64,000 bases of DNA from Cryptomeria japonica. Taxonomy: Eukaryota; Streptophyta; Pinopsida; Cupressales; Cupressaceae. The position numbers and the translations under genes were made by a program. A model generated the notes under the pieces. The model was given only the letters and a program-made list of their open reading frames with translations, was not told where the DNA came from and did not search any database. The stretch lies in assembly GCF_030272615.1 (NCBI RefSeq), contig NC_081412.1, positions 698,222,656 through 698,286,655 of the forward strand, in the 5' to 3' direction. The number at the start of each line of letters is the position of its first letter. Within the stretch, counting starts at the first letter, position 1. Of the stretch, positions 20,748 through 30,563 are shown piece after piece.

Positions 20748-21080
20748 TTGAAAAGAAGACCATTAAGCTCAAAGGCTTTGATCAAAAGAAGGAAATTCTT
20801 CTATCTCAATAGACAAATCTTTGTCTCACATAGAGTCTTTCTACATCGCATGCGTCTATACCTTCAAGGTAAAACAAACGAATTTGATTCTGAATCATTA
20901 AACCGCAGAGCTTTTATGCAATATAGAGCTCTGAGTTATCACAAAAATCAAGGAAGAAAGATTGATCCCAACTTCTTCCCAAACATCTGTATCACCTACA
21001 ACACAGCTCGAGAAGTGCCACCAACGCCTGAAAGGGAAGAGGTAGAGTTTGTCCCATTTGTGACACAAAGTTTTTATTGA
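20748..21080 (+). CDS. Conserved leader ORF (about 110 residues) upstream of gag in element B
   Basis: An ORF with a very basic N-terminus (KRRPLSSKALIKRRKFFYLNR), a middle with RLYLQGKTNEFD, and an acidic end PPTPEREEVEFVPFVTQSFY before a TGA stop. The first codon given is not ATG, and ATG codons occur inside (for example in HRMRLYLQ), so the true start is uncertain. The same protein can be read upstream of gag in element E (about 39190-38866, minus) with the end PPTPE...EFVPFVTESFY. Conservation of amino acids and of the stop position between two diverged elements indicates selection as protein. Function unknown. Some Tat-lineage (Ogre) elements are known to have an extra ORF upstream of gag; whether this is homologous is untested. 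Confidence 0.6.
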   Translation: MKRRPLSSKALIKRRKFFYLNRQIFVSHRVFLHRMRLYLQGKTNEFDSESLNRRAFMQYRALSYHKNQGRKIDPNFFPNICITYNTAREVPPTPEREEVEFVPFVTQSFY

Positions 21081-21520
21081 AAGTTAAAAACATTTTCATC
21101 CATCATCCCACTCATACATCATCACTTCATCATCAATCCATCCCAAAACTCTCAAAACATTAAGAGGTTCTTGTCCCAAGTTCTCTTTTAGATATTGCTT
21201 GAAATCAAACACATCACATCACTTTTTAGATTGTTTCTACATCTAGGATAAGCTTATCCTAAGAGACACATCTACGCAGGTTAAAACTAGTTCATGAGTG
21301 AATCCTCTCATTACTAGGTAGTCAAAATCTGTAACACATCTCAGATTTCTCTACACCTTATCACATCCAAACTCATCAAAACAAACAAGCAATTCAAAGA
21401 AAGAATTCTGGTTACATTTACCTTTAGAGTGCTAGAGATCTACAATCCACTAATCATCCATCTTTCATCGAACAACTCATCATCATCTTCAATCAACTTC
21501 AACACAAACTTGCAAACAAA

Positions 21521-24500
21521 ATGGCTCAAACCCGATCGCGATCAAGACAACGAGAAATAGAAATTGAGGAAGAAGAGGACAACCTCAATGAATTTCAAGA
21601 AGCACTTGGAGGAACTGGGAATGATGAAAACCCAGGTACACCCACTCCTTCAACAATCGAAAGGGTTCAGCATAACCCTCATTTTAACAGATTATTTGAT
21701 GAAATACTAAGGAGCAACGCAGATGCTCACTTCTTAAGACTTGCTCAAGAAGGAGCCAAACTCCCCTCAGACTTTGATCTTGCCCAATTAAGACAAGCAT
21801 CAGAAAGAAAAAGTCGCAATGAGGAGGAAAGGGGTAGAAATCAAGTCAGATATAACATTCCTCGAGGTAACCCACCACCTCCTCCTCCAAATGAAATGGA
21901 GATGTTGCGGCAACAAGTCAAGAATCTTGCCCAACAACTTCATAGTGGTGTTAAGACCAATCAATTCTCACTTAACGACATCTGTCCCTATCCTTTTGAT
22001 AGGAATATTTATATGCCACCCTTTCCACGTGGGTTCGAAACACCCAAATTTGAAAAATATAGAGGAAAGGGGGATCCCCGTGATCATGTCCGAGAATTTC
22101 ATTCTGCTTGTCTTGAAGTGGCTTATGAGGACACATATCTAATGCGCCTTTTTCCCCAAAGCTTGGGAGGAACAACCACATCATGGTTTTCCCGACTTCC
22201 AGGTGGCATAAGAACATTTGAGGAACTCATCCAGAAGTTCCTGTCTCATTACTCTTATAACATTGAACGTGACATCACCATGGCTGATCTATGCAACACC
22301 AAACAAAAACCAGGTGAATTATTCTCAGTATTCCTGCAACGATGGCGCCAAATGTCTAGCAAACGTTCTCTTCAGTTACCTGAACGAGAACTAGTGGAAA
22401 TTTTCATTTCCAACTTAAACGAAGAAATGGAATTTCACCTGGATGTCAAAGACACCGACTCTTTTAACGATATGATCACCAAGGGTATAAAATGTGAACG
22501 GGCACTCATCAAGAAAGGACTCATCAAAATCTTTAATGACCCAAAAGATGGTCCTTGCCCGCGCTTCAATAGTGATAAACCAAACTTCTGGAACAAGAAT
22601 AAGAATATCGTCAACGATGGGGTTGCGGATGCTCGAACTATCCAAAATGCACAACCTGTGGTTCGATTTGCAGGACAAAATCCTCCACCTCAAAATAACA
22701 CAAATGTTCCTCTTAATCAAGGTCGCATCACATCTCATGATGAACCAAGACCCCGTCCACAAAAACAAAAACGCACATACACTCCCTTAGGGGAACCCAT
22801 TGAAACAGTGATGCGACAACTCATTTCTCAGAATTTGATCACTCTACCTAAGCTATCCAACTATGAACCTCAGGTCAAACCAGCGTGGTGGCGAGATACT
22901 GAACACTGTGAGTTTCATCAAGGAAGAGGACACAAGACAAGTAATTGTCACCGATTGAAAGATCTCATTCAAGATCTTATTGATCGAGGCGAAATTGAGA
23001 TTGAAGGACACGATCCGAAAACGACCAATAATGATCATCAGATGTTCAAGAACCCACTTCCATCACAAGATCAAAGGGGTCCTTCCACATCCAGACGAGG
23101 TCCTGATACCACTGATTATACGCAAGCTGCGTATAACTACACTGTCAATCACCTGTATGATGCCAGTGAACAAATTGCAACTATCACCTTCAAAAATCCC
23201 ACCTCAAATTGCAATGTTGTTACACGTCGTGGCAAGGTCACCATCAAGGCAGCTCCACAAGGCACCGCCTCCATCCCAAAGCAATATAATCTTGTGGAAC
23301 AATTAGATAAAACCCCTGCGCTCATATCCATTTTGGAGCTTTTGCGTCTGTCACCCTCTCATAAAACAATCTTGGATCAAGCACTCCAAGAAGCGTCAGT
23401 CCCTGCAAACCTTAATACGGACCAATTTCAAGCCATGGTTGGAAATCTAAAGTCATCACCTTGTCTCACTTTTTCCGAAAGTGACAACTCTTCTTTCCAA
23501 CAACCTCATAATGCTTCGCTACACATTGAAGGCTTTGTCAACCAACACAGGATCAAGCGAGTCTTGATAGATAATGGAGCAGGTCTAAACATCTGTACAC
23601 TACAGTTGGTCACAGCATTGGGATATGCAATAGAATCAGTGGATCCTCGCAAGAAGATCACCATCAAGGCCTATGATGATGCAGAGCGTTCATTGAAAGG
23701 AGCTGTGGTACTACCAATCCGAGTAGGCCCCGTGGTAAAGCACATCATTTGTCAGGTTCTGGACCTTCCTCTGCCATATAATCTATTATTAGGGAGACCT
23801 TGGATACATGCCATGCAAGCCGTTCCATCTACCTACCATCAATGTATCAAGTTCCCACATAACGGTGTAGAGATCACAATCCTGGGCGATGCAAATCCCT
23901 TTGCATTTTGCCATAATATCAGCCATCAACCAGAGATTACTGTTCCTAATAATAGGGAAGCCATTTCCTCCACATCATATGTAAATCTCGCCTCTCTCGC
24001 CAGTTCAAACACCCCTATACCCAAGCAAGAAAAGCTTAAGATGAAAATCGCAGAGGAAGGTCCTAGAGAATACAACTTGAGTCAGCTCTTTTGTGTGGGA
24101 CAAATGCCCACTTCTCCTAGAACACATGGTAAACCACAACAGATACTCCAGCAACCACTAATCACGCCTGCATGTGCCTTAACGCCTTTCATTCTTGGAA
24201 AGAGTCAAGAGGAAGAGACACAAGATGAGGACCTGGCGGAATGGATCTATAAAGATCTCATCACCACTGACAAACCGCAAGTTACACTTCCTACAGAACA
24301 GTATGGCAAAGGCCTCCTCATTATGCAAAGAATGGGGTATGATGGTCAGAGTGCTTTGGGATCCTGCAAACAAGGACGACATGAACCACTGCTGCCAGAG
24401 TTCAAGCCCAAAGGTAATACAGGCCTAGGCTTTGAAAAAGAAGTCCTTCCTAAACTCAGATTCAAAGGAAAAACCAGCAAACCATTTTGCCCACCTACTG

Positions 24501-25210
24501 CAAAGAGGACACCTTTCATAATCAAAGCACCATCAAGCACTATCCCCACTGCCCCATCGAGGCTCACAACCCCACCACAACCATCTATAATACCAATCAT
24601 CCCACCAAACAAACCAGTAATCCCATCAGCAACACCATTCATAGCAGCAACTATATTGGAACCCACAGCAGCATCTGTGGCACCAGCCATTCCAACAGAG
24701 GTCACTAAATCAACATTACCAATACTTCCTGTACCAGATCCTTTAAACCCCATCACGGTTCCTGCAGCACCGATCACTACAAAGATACATAAACCAATCA
24801 CACCTACCGTATTTAACTCCAAAGACATCCCAGTATGGTATAGCAATCGGATGCTGGAGAGTGATTCAGAGACCGACTCACATGAGTGGGAATTCGATTC
24901 AGTGCAACTTAATACTTCAGATGAGGAAGACACATCACCACCTCCACCACGCAAAGACATCCCTGTTTATGGAGAAGCACAGATAAAGACCACTTGGGTA
25001 CCTGAGCTGGAAACATCTTCCACAGACCCTATGTCTCATCCTACGCCTGATTCTGACAGAGAGAGTACCATCAACGACCTTCACCACACTGTCTTAACTC
25101 TCACTGATACATCTCCCGCACTTAACCTAATCGATGACGTAATGCCCATTGTCCACCCTGAACTCATCGAATGGAACCAACCAAATCCCCCATGTCTTGA
25201 CCTCTTCTAG
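21521..25210 (+). CDS. Gag-protease polyprotein of element B with G-patch
   Basis: 1229 codons from ATG at 21521 (context AAAATGGCT) to TAG at 25208-25210. Residues about 1-120 are charged and disordered, ending in a PPPPPP run. The capsid region at about 180-300 has DPRDHVREFHSACLEVAYED and FLQRWRQMS. A Tat-type zinc finger C-X2-H-X4-H-X4-C (CEFHQGRGHKTSNC) lies near 463. The protease at about 595-790 has LIDNGAGLNICTLQ (DNG in place of DTG/DSG) and LLLGRPWIHAMQAVPS. A G-patch-like segment at about 925-975 contains MGYDGQSALG, KQG and NTGLGFEKE. Residues 990-1120 are Pro/Ala/Thr/Ile rich. The frame is intact, in line with the young LTRs. The same frame continues into RT after the TAG. Confidence 0.93.
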   Translation: MAQTRSRSRQREIEIEEEEDNLNEFQEALGGTGNDENPGTPTPSTIERVQHNPHFNRLFDEILRSNADAHFLRLAQEGAKLPSDFDLAQLRQASERKSRNEEERGRNQVRYNIPRGNPPPPPPNEMEMLRQQVKNLAQQLHSGVKTNQFSLNDICPYPFDRNIYMPPFPRGFETPKFEKYRGKGDPRDHVREFHSACLEVAYEDTYLMRLFPQSLGGTTTSWFSRLPGGIRTFEELIQKFLSHYSYNIERDITMADLCNTKQKPGELFSVFLQRWRQMSSKRSLQLPERELVEIFISNLNEEMEFHLDVKDTDSFNDMITKGIKCERALIKKGLIKIFNDPKDGPCPRFNSDKPNFWNKNKNIVNDGVADARTIQNAQPVVRFAGQNPPPQNNTNVPLNQGRITSHDEPRPRPQKQKRTYTPLGEPIETVMRQLISQNLITLPKLSNYEPQVKPAWWRDTEHCEFHQGRGHKTSNCHRLKDLIQDLIDRGEIEIEGHDPKTTNNDHQMFKNPLPSQDQRGPSTSRRGPDTTDYTQAAYNYTVNHLYDASEQIATITFKNPTSNCNVVTRRGKVTIKAAPQGTASIPKQYNLVEQLDKTPALISILELLRLSPSHKTILDQALQEASVPANLNTDQFQAMVGNLKSSPCLTFSESDNSSFQQPHNASLHIEGFVNQHRIKRVLIDNGAGLNICTLQLVTALGYAIESVDPRKKITIKAYDDAERSLKGAVVLPIRVGPVVKHIICQVLDLPLPYNLLLGRPWIHAMQAVPSTYHQCIKFPHNGVEITILGDANPFAFCHNISHQPEITVPNNREAISSTSYVNLASLASSNTPIPKQEKLKMKIAEEGPREYNLSQLFCVGQMPTSPRTHGKPQQILQQPLITPACALTPFILGKSQEEETQDEDLAEWIYKDLITTDKPQVTLPTEQYGKGLLIMQRMGYDGQSALGSCKQGRHEPLLPEFKPKGNTGLGFEKEVLPKLRFKGKTSKPFCPPTAKRTPFIIKAPSSTIPTAPSRLTTPPQPSIIPIIPPNKPVIPSATPFIAATILEPTAASVAPAIPTEVTKSTLPILPVPDPLNPITVPAAPITTKIHKPITPTVFNSKDIPVWYSNRMLESDSETDSHEWEFDSVQLNTSDEEDTSPPPPRKDIPVYGEAQIKTTWVPELETSSTDPMSHPTPDSDRESTINDLHHTVLTLTDTSPALNLIDDVMPIVHPELIEWNQPNPPCLDLF

Positions 25211-26275
25211 AACGATGAGGCTATCATTGACTTTTTGGAATTAAGGGATAATCTACCAAGCGGGGATCACAAAGCTGGATTCGCCATTCAACTTAATAGC
25301 GCAGCATACTTCGGGGCGGATGCCAAACCCTTCAGCTGCAAAAATATAACATTAAAACATGGATCTTCCAGTGAAAACCACACTGTGGCACTGTTTGATC
25401 CAACAAAAGTAAAAAGAAAGAGCGTATCCAACGGTGAAAACCTCTCTGAGGCGCCTGAGGATGAAGGGTTTGACATTCTCCCTGCTAATACACAACAGGA
25501 ACGATCAACGATCCTCATTGAGGAGACCAAAGAATACAATGTGGGGACTCCTGAAAACCCTCATATCATACATCTGGCATCTCTTCTCACTCCAGAGGAA
25601 CAGCCTCAATTTATCGAGTTCTTCCAGCAGCGCCAGATCAACTTTGCATGGTCATATGCAGATATGCCTGGGCTTGATCCTGATTTAGTCATGCATCATC
25701 TCGCAGTAGCAAAAGGAGCCAAACCTGTCAAACAAAAGCTTCGTAAAATGCATCCTCAGATTGCCGTGCTAGTCAAAACAGAACTCAAGAAACTCCTGGA
25801 TGTTGGTTTCATTAGACCAATTGATTATGCAGAATGGATCTCCAACATTGTGCCAGTCGGCAAACCAAAAGGGGGCATCCGCATTTGTACTGATTTCAGA
25901 GATCTAAATAAGGCCTGTCCTAAGGATGATTTCCCCCTACCAAATATTGACATCATAGTGGATCTGACAGCAGGACATGCCATGCTTTCACTCATGGATG
26001 GTTTTTCAGGATACAATCAAATAAAGATCGCACCAGAAGATCAACATAAGACAGCCTTCACATGTCCATGGGGCACATACTGCTGGAATGTAATGCCCTT
26101 CGGTCTAAAGAATGCAGGAGCGACCTATCAAAGAGCAATGACCACCATCTTCCATGACATGATGCATACTATGATGGAAGATTATGTTGATGACTTACTA
26201 GCAAAATCACTCACTAGAGAAGGACATCTCCACATCTTAGATAAAATCTTTGATACATCAACTGTCACGCTTTGA
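25211..26275 (+). pseudogene. Truncated reverse transcriptase of element B
   Basis: In the same frame as gag-protease, directly after the TAG at 25208. It contains the connector, then RT motifs: FIRPIDYAEWISNIVPVGKP, RICTDFRDLNKACPKDDFPLP, SLMDGFSGYNQIKIAPEDQ, KTAFTCPWGTYCWNVMPFGL and DYVDDLLAKS (catalytic YVDD). After LDKIFD at about 26259 the similarity to E stops and a short unrelated tail ends at 26275. The RT thumb, both RNase H domains and integrase, present in E, are missing. The protein could not complete reverse transcription and integration alone. Confidence 0.9.
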
Positions 26276-26620
26276 CTTGACCGGGGCAATTAAACCGATT
26301 GCACCAGATTGTCCAAACAATTTTGATCAATTGTATAGCATCAATCCAAACCCCACACTACATCTGCTATGTATCTCTTGCATGACCTCAGGGTACTCGC
26401 TGGCTTGTTGTTTCTTCATATTCACTCCATTTTCTCCCATTCTTTCATCATTAGTTCTAATTTCTTCTATTCTACCTCCCCTCCAATTTTCATTCTTTTT
26501 CGAGAGATCGCCCGATTTTTTGAAATTTTTCGACCCATCTCTCGAGGGGGCATTTCTTCACACTAGTTTTTCTTTCTTTGAAACAATGCGATAAACCGCA
26601 CCGTCTCAAAGAGGGGCAAA
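26276..26620 (+). other. Short 3' region of element B with polypurine tract
   Basis: 345 bp joining the broken RT to the 3' LTR. It is T/C-rich with TTCTCCCATT and TTTTTCGAGAG words and ends in AAAGAGGGGCAAA (26608-26620) directly before TGTAGTCACA, the polypurine tract. No coding similarity seen; presumably the original 3' untranslated region brought next to RT by deletion. Confidence 0.7.
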
Positions 26621-28060
26621 TGTAGTCACATAAATCTGTCCATTTTAATTAAATGAATATTTCATATTTATTTGATTAAAAATCCACTAGCCATCAGTTA
26701 ATTAAATTAATATTTAATTAATTCATCTCCAAACATTCTTCTATTAATTAAATAAATTATTCAATTTATTTTAATTAATTCATTAAATCAAATTTCATTC
26801 AATTAAATAAATAAAATCTATTTATTTAATTAAATCCCCCTATTCCTCTTTTAAATAAATTAAATAAAACATTTATTTAAATCATTATCCCCACCCCACT
26901 TGCATTTTCCTACAAATGCAACTTGCACACATTTTGAAATAAATGAATTTTTGTTTTAAATAAAATCCTATTTTCCCTCACCCACCAAATCCACTTGCAA
27001 ACCTAATCCCCTTCTAGATTCTTCTAACCCCTTCCTAATTAACCTAATCCATCCCCTAATTATTGTCACATTCATAAGCAAAATGGAGTCACTTCTCAAA
27101 GGGCCCAAAGTCTTGGATAACCATTGAAGGTTTTCAACCTTCAACCACCAAAAACCCCAAAGTCTTTGAAAACCATTAAAGGCTTCCAACTTTCAACCAC
27201 TTAATTCCCCAAAGTCTCCAATAACCATTAATGGTTAATTCAACCCTCCCACATGGTTAAAACATTTGTTTTGACTCAACCTCTACCCAACCCAAGGGTC
27301 TCATCAGGTCATTAATGCTTTGACCATGATTATCTCTTAATCATTTGCACAAAGGTTTATCCTTGGATTAACTCCTAATCCAGTGGGTAAATCCTAATTT
27401 AGGCTTGACCCTTAGCCTTTAGATAACCATGAGGTCTCCTCAGGCATTTAATGCCTCCAACCTCTTCTCTCAACCCAATCTTATGTTGACACTTGTCACC
27501 ATTTCATTGGTGCAAATTGTGCACATGGATCCCCAACTTTCAAGCTTGACCCTTGATTAAACCCTTCAATCTTGGCCATCTATTGCTCCATTTTTCCTAT
27601 AAATGGAGCCCATTCCTTCATAATCCAGATCCTGAAAACTTGTAAGCATTTAGACTATAGCCATTTTAGAGAGCATTTAGCATAAACAATCTAATCTTTT
27701 GTCTTTTTGGTAAAATCAATCATTTCAGCATTAAAAATAGCTTTTCATTTCATGTTTGGAGCTATTCTATAAATCTCAATCCTCCATAAGCATCCATAGT
27801 GCAAAAAGCTATTGAGAGCTACACTATTTTGGAACTTGGAGAGGAGAGGAACAAGGGAGAAGGAGCTAATCTCATGCTAAGAGACAGTTGGAGATGTCTC
27901 ATTGTCTTACTTCTTTAGTTAGATTCATTAGCATGTGTTTTTAGTATCTCTCTTGGAATGCCTTCATTTGTGTTTAGTTTTTGATTGATTAACTCTAACT
28001 TCTTGTGTGTTTTGTGTTGATTGATCTTAAGCTAACATTGTGCCATTTAGGAGGGCATCA
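26621..28060 (+). repeat. 3' LTR of element B
   Basis: 1440 bp, same length as the 5' copy, with about seven visible differences (for example CGT/CAT near the start and CTGCTG/CTATTG near the end). It ends GGAGGGCATCA, followed by ACTAC. Confidence 0.95.
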
Positions 28061-28850
28061 ACTACTGTAGATAGTAAGTGTACATAAATGGGATCTGCAC
28101 ATGTAGAAAGGCCAACAGCCTAGAGCTCACTGCTCAATCACAAGATGGGAGTCACACTGACTACAGTTGGATGGTTAAATCCAATAAGAATGTACTGCAC
28201 AAAATAGCATCTTCATATGTTGGATTCAGTACCGGTGTAATGCTGATATGCTTTCACAAAAACCTAACTTCACCTTCAAATGATGTTTTCGTGTATAGCT
28301 CTGCTTAATCTCGCATATACCTTCACACAATTATTTTTTGCATTCCACATCCGATCTTTCAATTAAGATCTTACATTTATACCATAACCTAAGACCAATT
28401 TTAGCAGGTCGGCTCTACAAGATATTACAATAAAAACATTTTACAAACAATATAATGTCCGATGCAATAACTGATTGAAGATGTCGGCTTAATGCATTTA
28501 CAACAATAATTAATAATTTCCTTAGCGTGCCATGCTAATCTGGAAAAGATAAACCTATCGGTGTAACCCTAGGTAACCCTGGACCTATTTGTCGGTAAAA
28601 GAAAATATGCAAATATGAATATACCAATGAACAAAACTCCAGGACAAGATGTCCAAAAGATGTCTTCGACATTACCAAGTGTCTTCCACATAATTCCAAG
28701 TGCAGGTGATCATTATATTCTATCGGTGTACCATATACCAATAATTGTGCAATAGTTACTTGCTTGTCGGTGAATGCTTCTGGATCTCCAAAGTGCTAGT
28801 GTTTTAGTAGGTGTTGACATCAATGACAAAACCATACCAAAATACCAACA
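28061..28850 (-). repeat. Copia C 5' LTR, outer part
   Basis: Begins with the B target duplication ACTAC and resumes the copia LTR at the next base. It matches 2938-3727 of the 3' LTR, ends CCAACA, and is followed by ATTCC, the target duplication of C. Confidence 0.95.
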
Positions 28851-28855
28851 ATTCC

Positions 28856-30563
28856 ATCCGATGATAAATTGGGAAAATATTATACAAATATTTCATCAAT
28901 AATCTTCTTTTCCAATCAAATAGCTTCTTCCCATTTATCTAAAAGAGTATTGAACAAAGAGATTGAAATATCTTTTTCCAAATCATGTGGAAATCTATTG
29001 TAATGACCCAAATAAGTTATTACCTGTTGGATTACTTGCTTTTGCTCATCTTCAGTGAAAGAATCAAAATATTCTTTGACATTGTCAAACCTATTTCTTG
29101 CTAATGTCTTCATTGTCCTTTTAAAAATTGTGTCAGGTTTGTAGGTAGAAATATCTATAGGTGTAGTTGCCTTCGAAACTACCTTTACCTTCTTGGTTGT
29201 TTTGTCGGTTGCTTTTTCCTTCTTTGGTTCTTCTTCAGAATCTATACCCTCAAACTTTGGATGCAAAATTAATTTCTGATTTCTCTTCTTTGATGCACTC
29301 TCCTTCTTTACATATACTTTAGGTGTTGGTTCCTTCTTGGTTAGGACACTCCAAGTCACCCTTGTTGTCTTTTTCACATGAGATTTTTCATCAAACTTCT
29401 TTTTCTTTCCTTTCACATTACCTATAGGTGCAGTACCGATTTCTGTTGGTGCAACTTGGACTGCCACAATGTCCAATTTTGCCTTCTTTTTATCTTTAGG
29501 AGATGCTAACAGGGTATTAGCATAGCCAACCAGTAAATCATGATTAACCTCCTAGCTCATATCTTCCATCTCTTCCTCTCTAGGCTCAATTGCTTGCATC
29601 AAGCAAAAGTCAGTGGTAACAGTGAAGACTAAGTCTTTTGCAAAGTGTTTTACCACATCTTCAGGTAACCTCATTCTCATGCTCATCTTTTTCTGAAATT
29701 CATTAAAATACTTATTCACGGCAGCTGAAAAAGTATTCTTCACAGCCTTAATGATGTTCTTGATTTGTGCATTGACCGGTAGGTCTTTGGACCATTCAAT
29801 ATCTCCAATACCCAGTAGGAAGTTCTGAAAATAGAAAAATAACTCGGCTAATAGCTGACCATATTTGAACTTTTGTATGTTGTCCTTCTTAATGGATTGC
29901 AAATTTTGAAATAATTGCACTCTAATGGCTTCATAGATATCATAATTTGCATAATCTATGTGTTGTCTGAATTGCTATAGATAGAACACTGTTAAGTCTA
30001 CTGGAGTAAAATACCCGGTAGCCTATCACCATTGCTGCAAGTTTCACTGCAGGGTCTCTAATATTGTTGATAGAAAAAGAACGCTTATCAGATGTAGAAC
30101 CGGTTAATTTGAAGACAGTGTCCTTTGAAATTCTTCTTAGCACAGGAATTTCACCGGTTGAGAAATAACCCATTACAGCTCTAATAGCTTCCTTGGTTAT
30201 TGTGTGAGTCCTCTCCAAATACATATTCTCTCTGTGGACTCGACTCAAAATGATTCTTATGTGTTCTTCCTCAAAATCTTCAAGAAAATAGGCAGCATTA
30301 TGAAAACCTTTTTCAAAAATCCTAGCATATTTTGTTTCAATCTTTCCACTCTTATCACAGAGTGATTTCAACTGTGTATAGATGTGTAGAGTTCCTAAAT
30401 CTTCTATCTTGCAATCAATATAGTTGGACAAGTCACCTTTGACCACAACACAGCTCGGGACTTGCGACAATGCATCATAAGACATAATTTCATCTGCCTT
30501 TGGAGCTTCCTCAGGCTCAGCAATGATCATCAACCTCTCTACAAACTTAGAAGTAGATGCCAT
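28856..30563 (-). pseudogene. N-terminal part of the D-element ORF (degraded)
   Basis: Three open stretches on the minus strand, 30563-29940 (207 residues, starting MASTSKFVERL), 29920-29552 (122) and 29476-28916 (186), form one frame-related protein broken by stops and small shifts. The first part has a globular look (ALSQVPSCVVVKGDLSNYID, YFSTGEIPVLRR). The last is Lys-rich (KGKKKKFDEKSHVKKTTRV) and then helical. After 28916 further stops follow up to the copia C insertion, and the remainder is at 1270-2660. Together it would be near 1000 residues. I do not recognise the family. Its position next to a copia-type polypurine tract and LTR makes it an accessory or gag-like ORF of element D. 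Confidence 0.5.

Larger units (their letters stand above)
17356..28060 (+). mobile_element. Ty3/gypsy (Tat-like) element B, recently inserted and lacking RNase H and integrase
   Basis: A 10.7-kb element with equal LTRs of 1440 bp (17356-18795 and 26621-28060) and a perfect 5-bp duplication ACTAC (17351-17355, 28061-28065). I count about seven LTR differences, about 0.5%, so it is the youngest insertion in the window. Internal order: primer site, GCGCTA-motif cluster, leader of 2.7 kb with a conserved small ORF, gag-protease-G-patch ORF, an in-frame TAG, and RT up to just past YVDD. Then there is an abrupt join to a short 3' region and the polypurine tract. RNase H, integrase and most of the RT thumb are absent, so it was probably mobilised by a full relative. 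Confidence 0.95.
2666..28850 (-). mobile_element. Ty1/copia retrotransposon C, split by gypsy elements A and B
   Basis: The element runs on the minus strand from its 5' LTR (outer end 28850, inner end 17081) to its 3' LTR (3727-2666). Both outer flanks carry ATTCC (2661-2665 and 28851-28855), the 5-bp target duplication, which proves that D was the target. The LTRs begin TGTTGG and end CTAACA. The primer site is complementary to initiator Met tRNA (TTGGTATCAGAGC on the minus strand at 17068-17080). Coding order is gag, protease, integrase, RT, RNase H, as in copia. Element A interrupts RNase H and B interrupts the 5' LTR. All coding parts carry stops, so it is dead. LTR divergence is roughly 45 differences in about 1060 bp by eye. 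Confidence 0.95.

Noticed and set aside
24346-24960. 204-codon minus ORF rich in Gly, Val and Ile
   Set aside because: Antisense shadow of the Pro/Ala/Thr-rich tail of B gag-protease.
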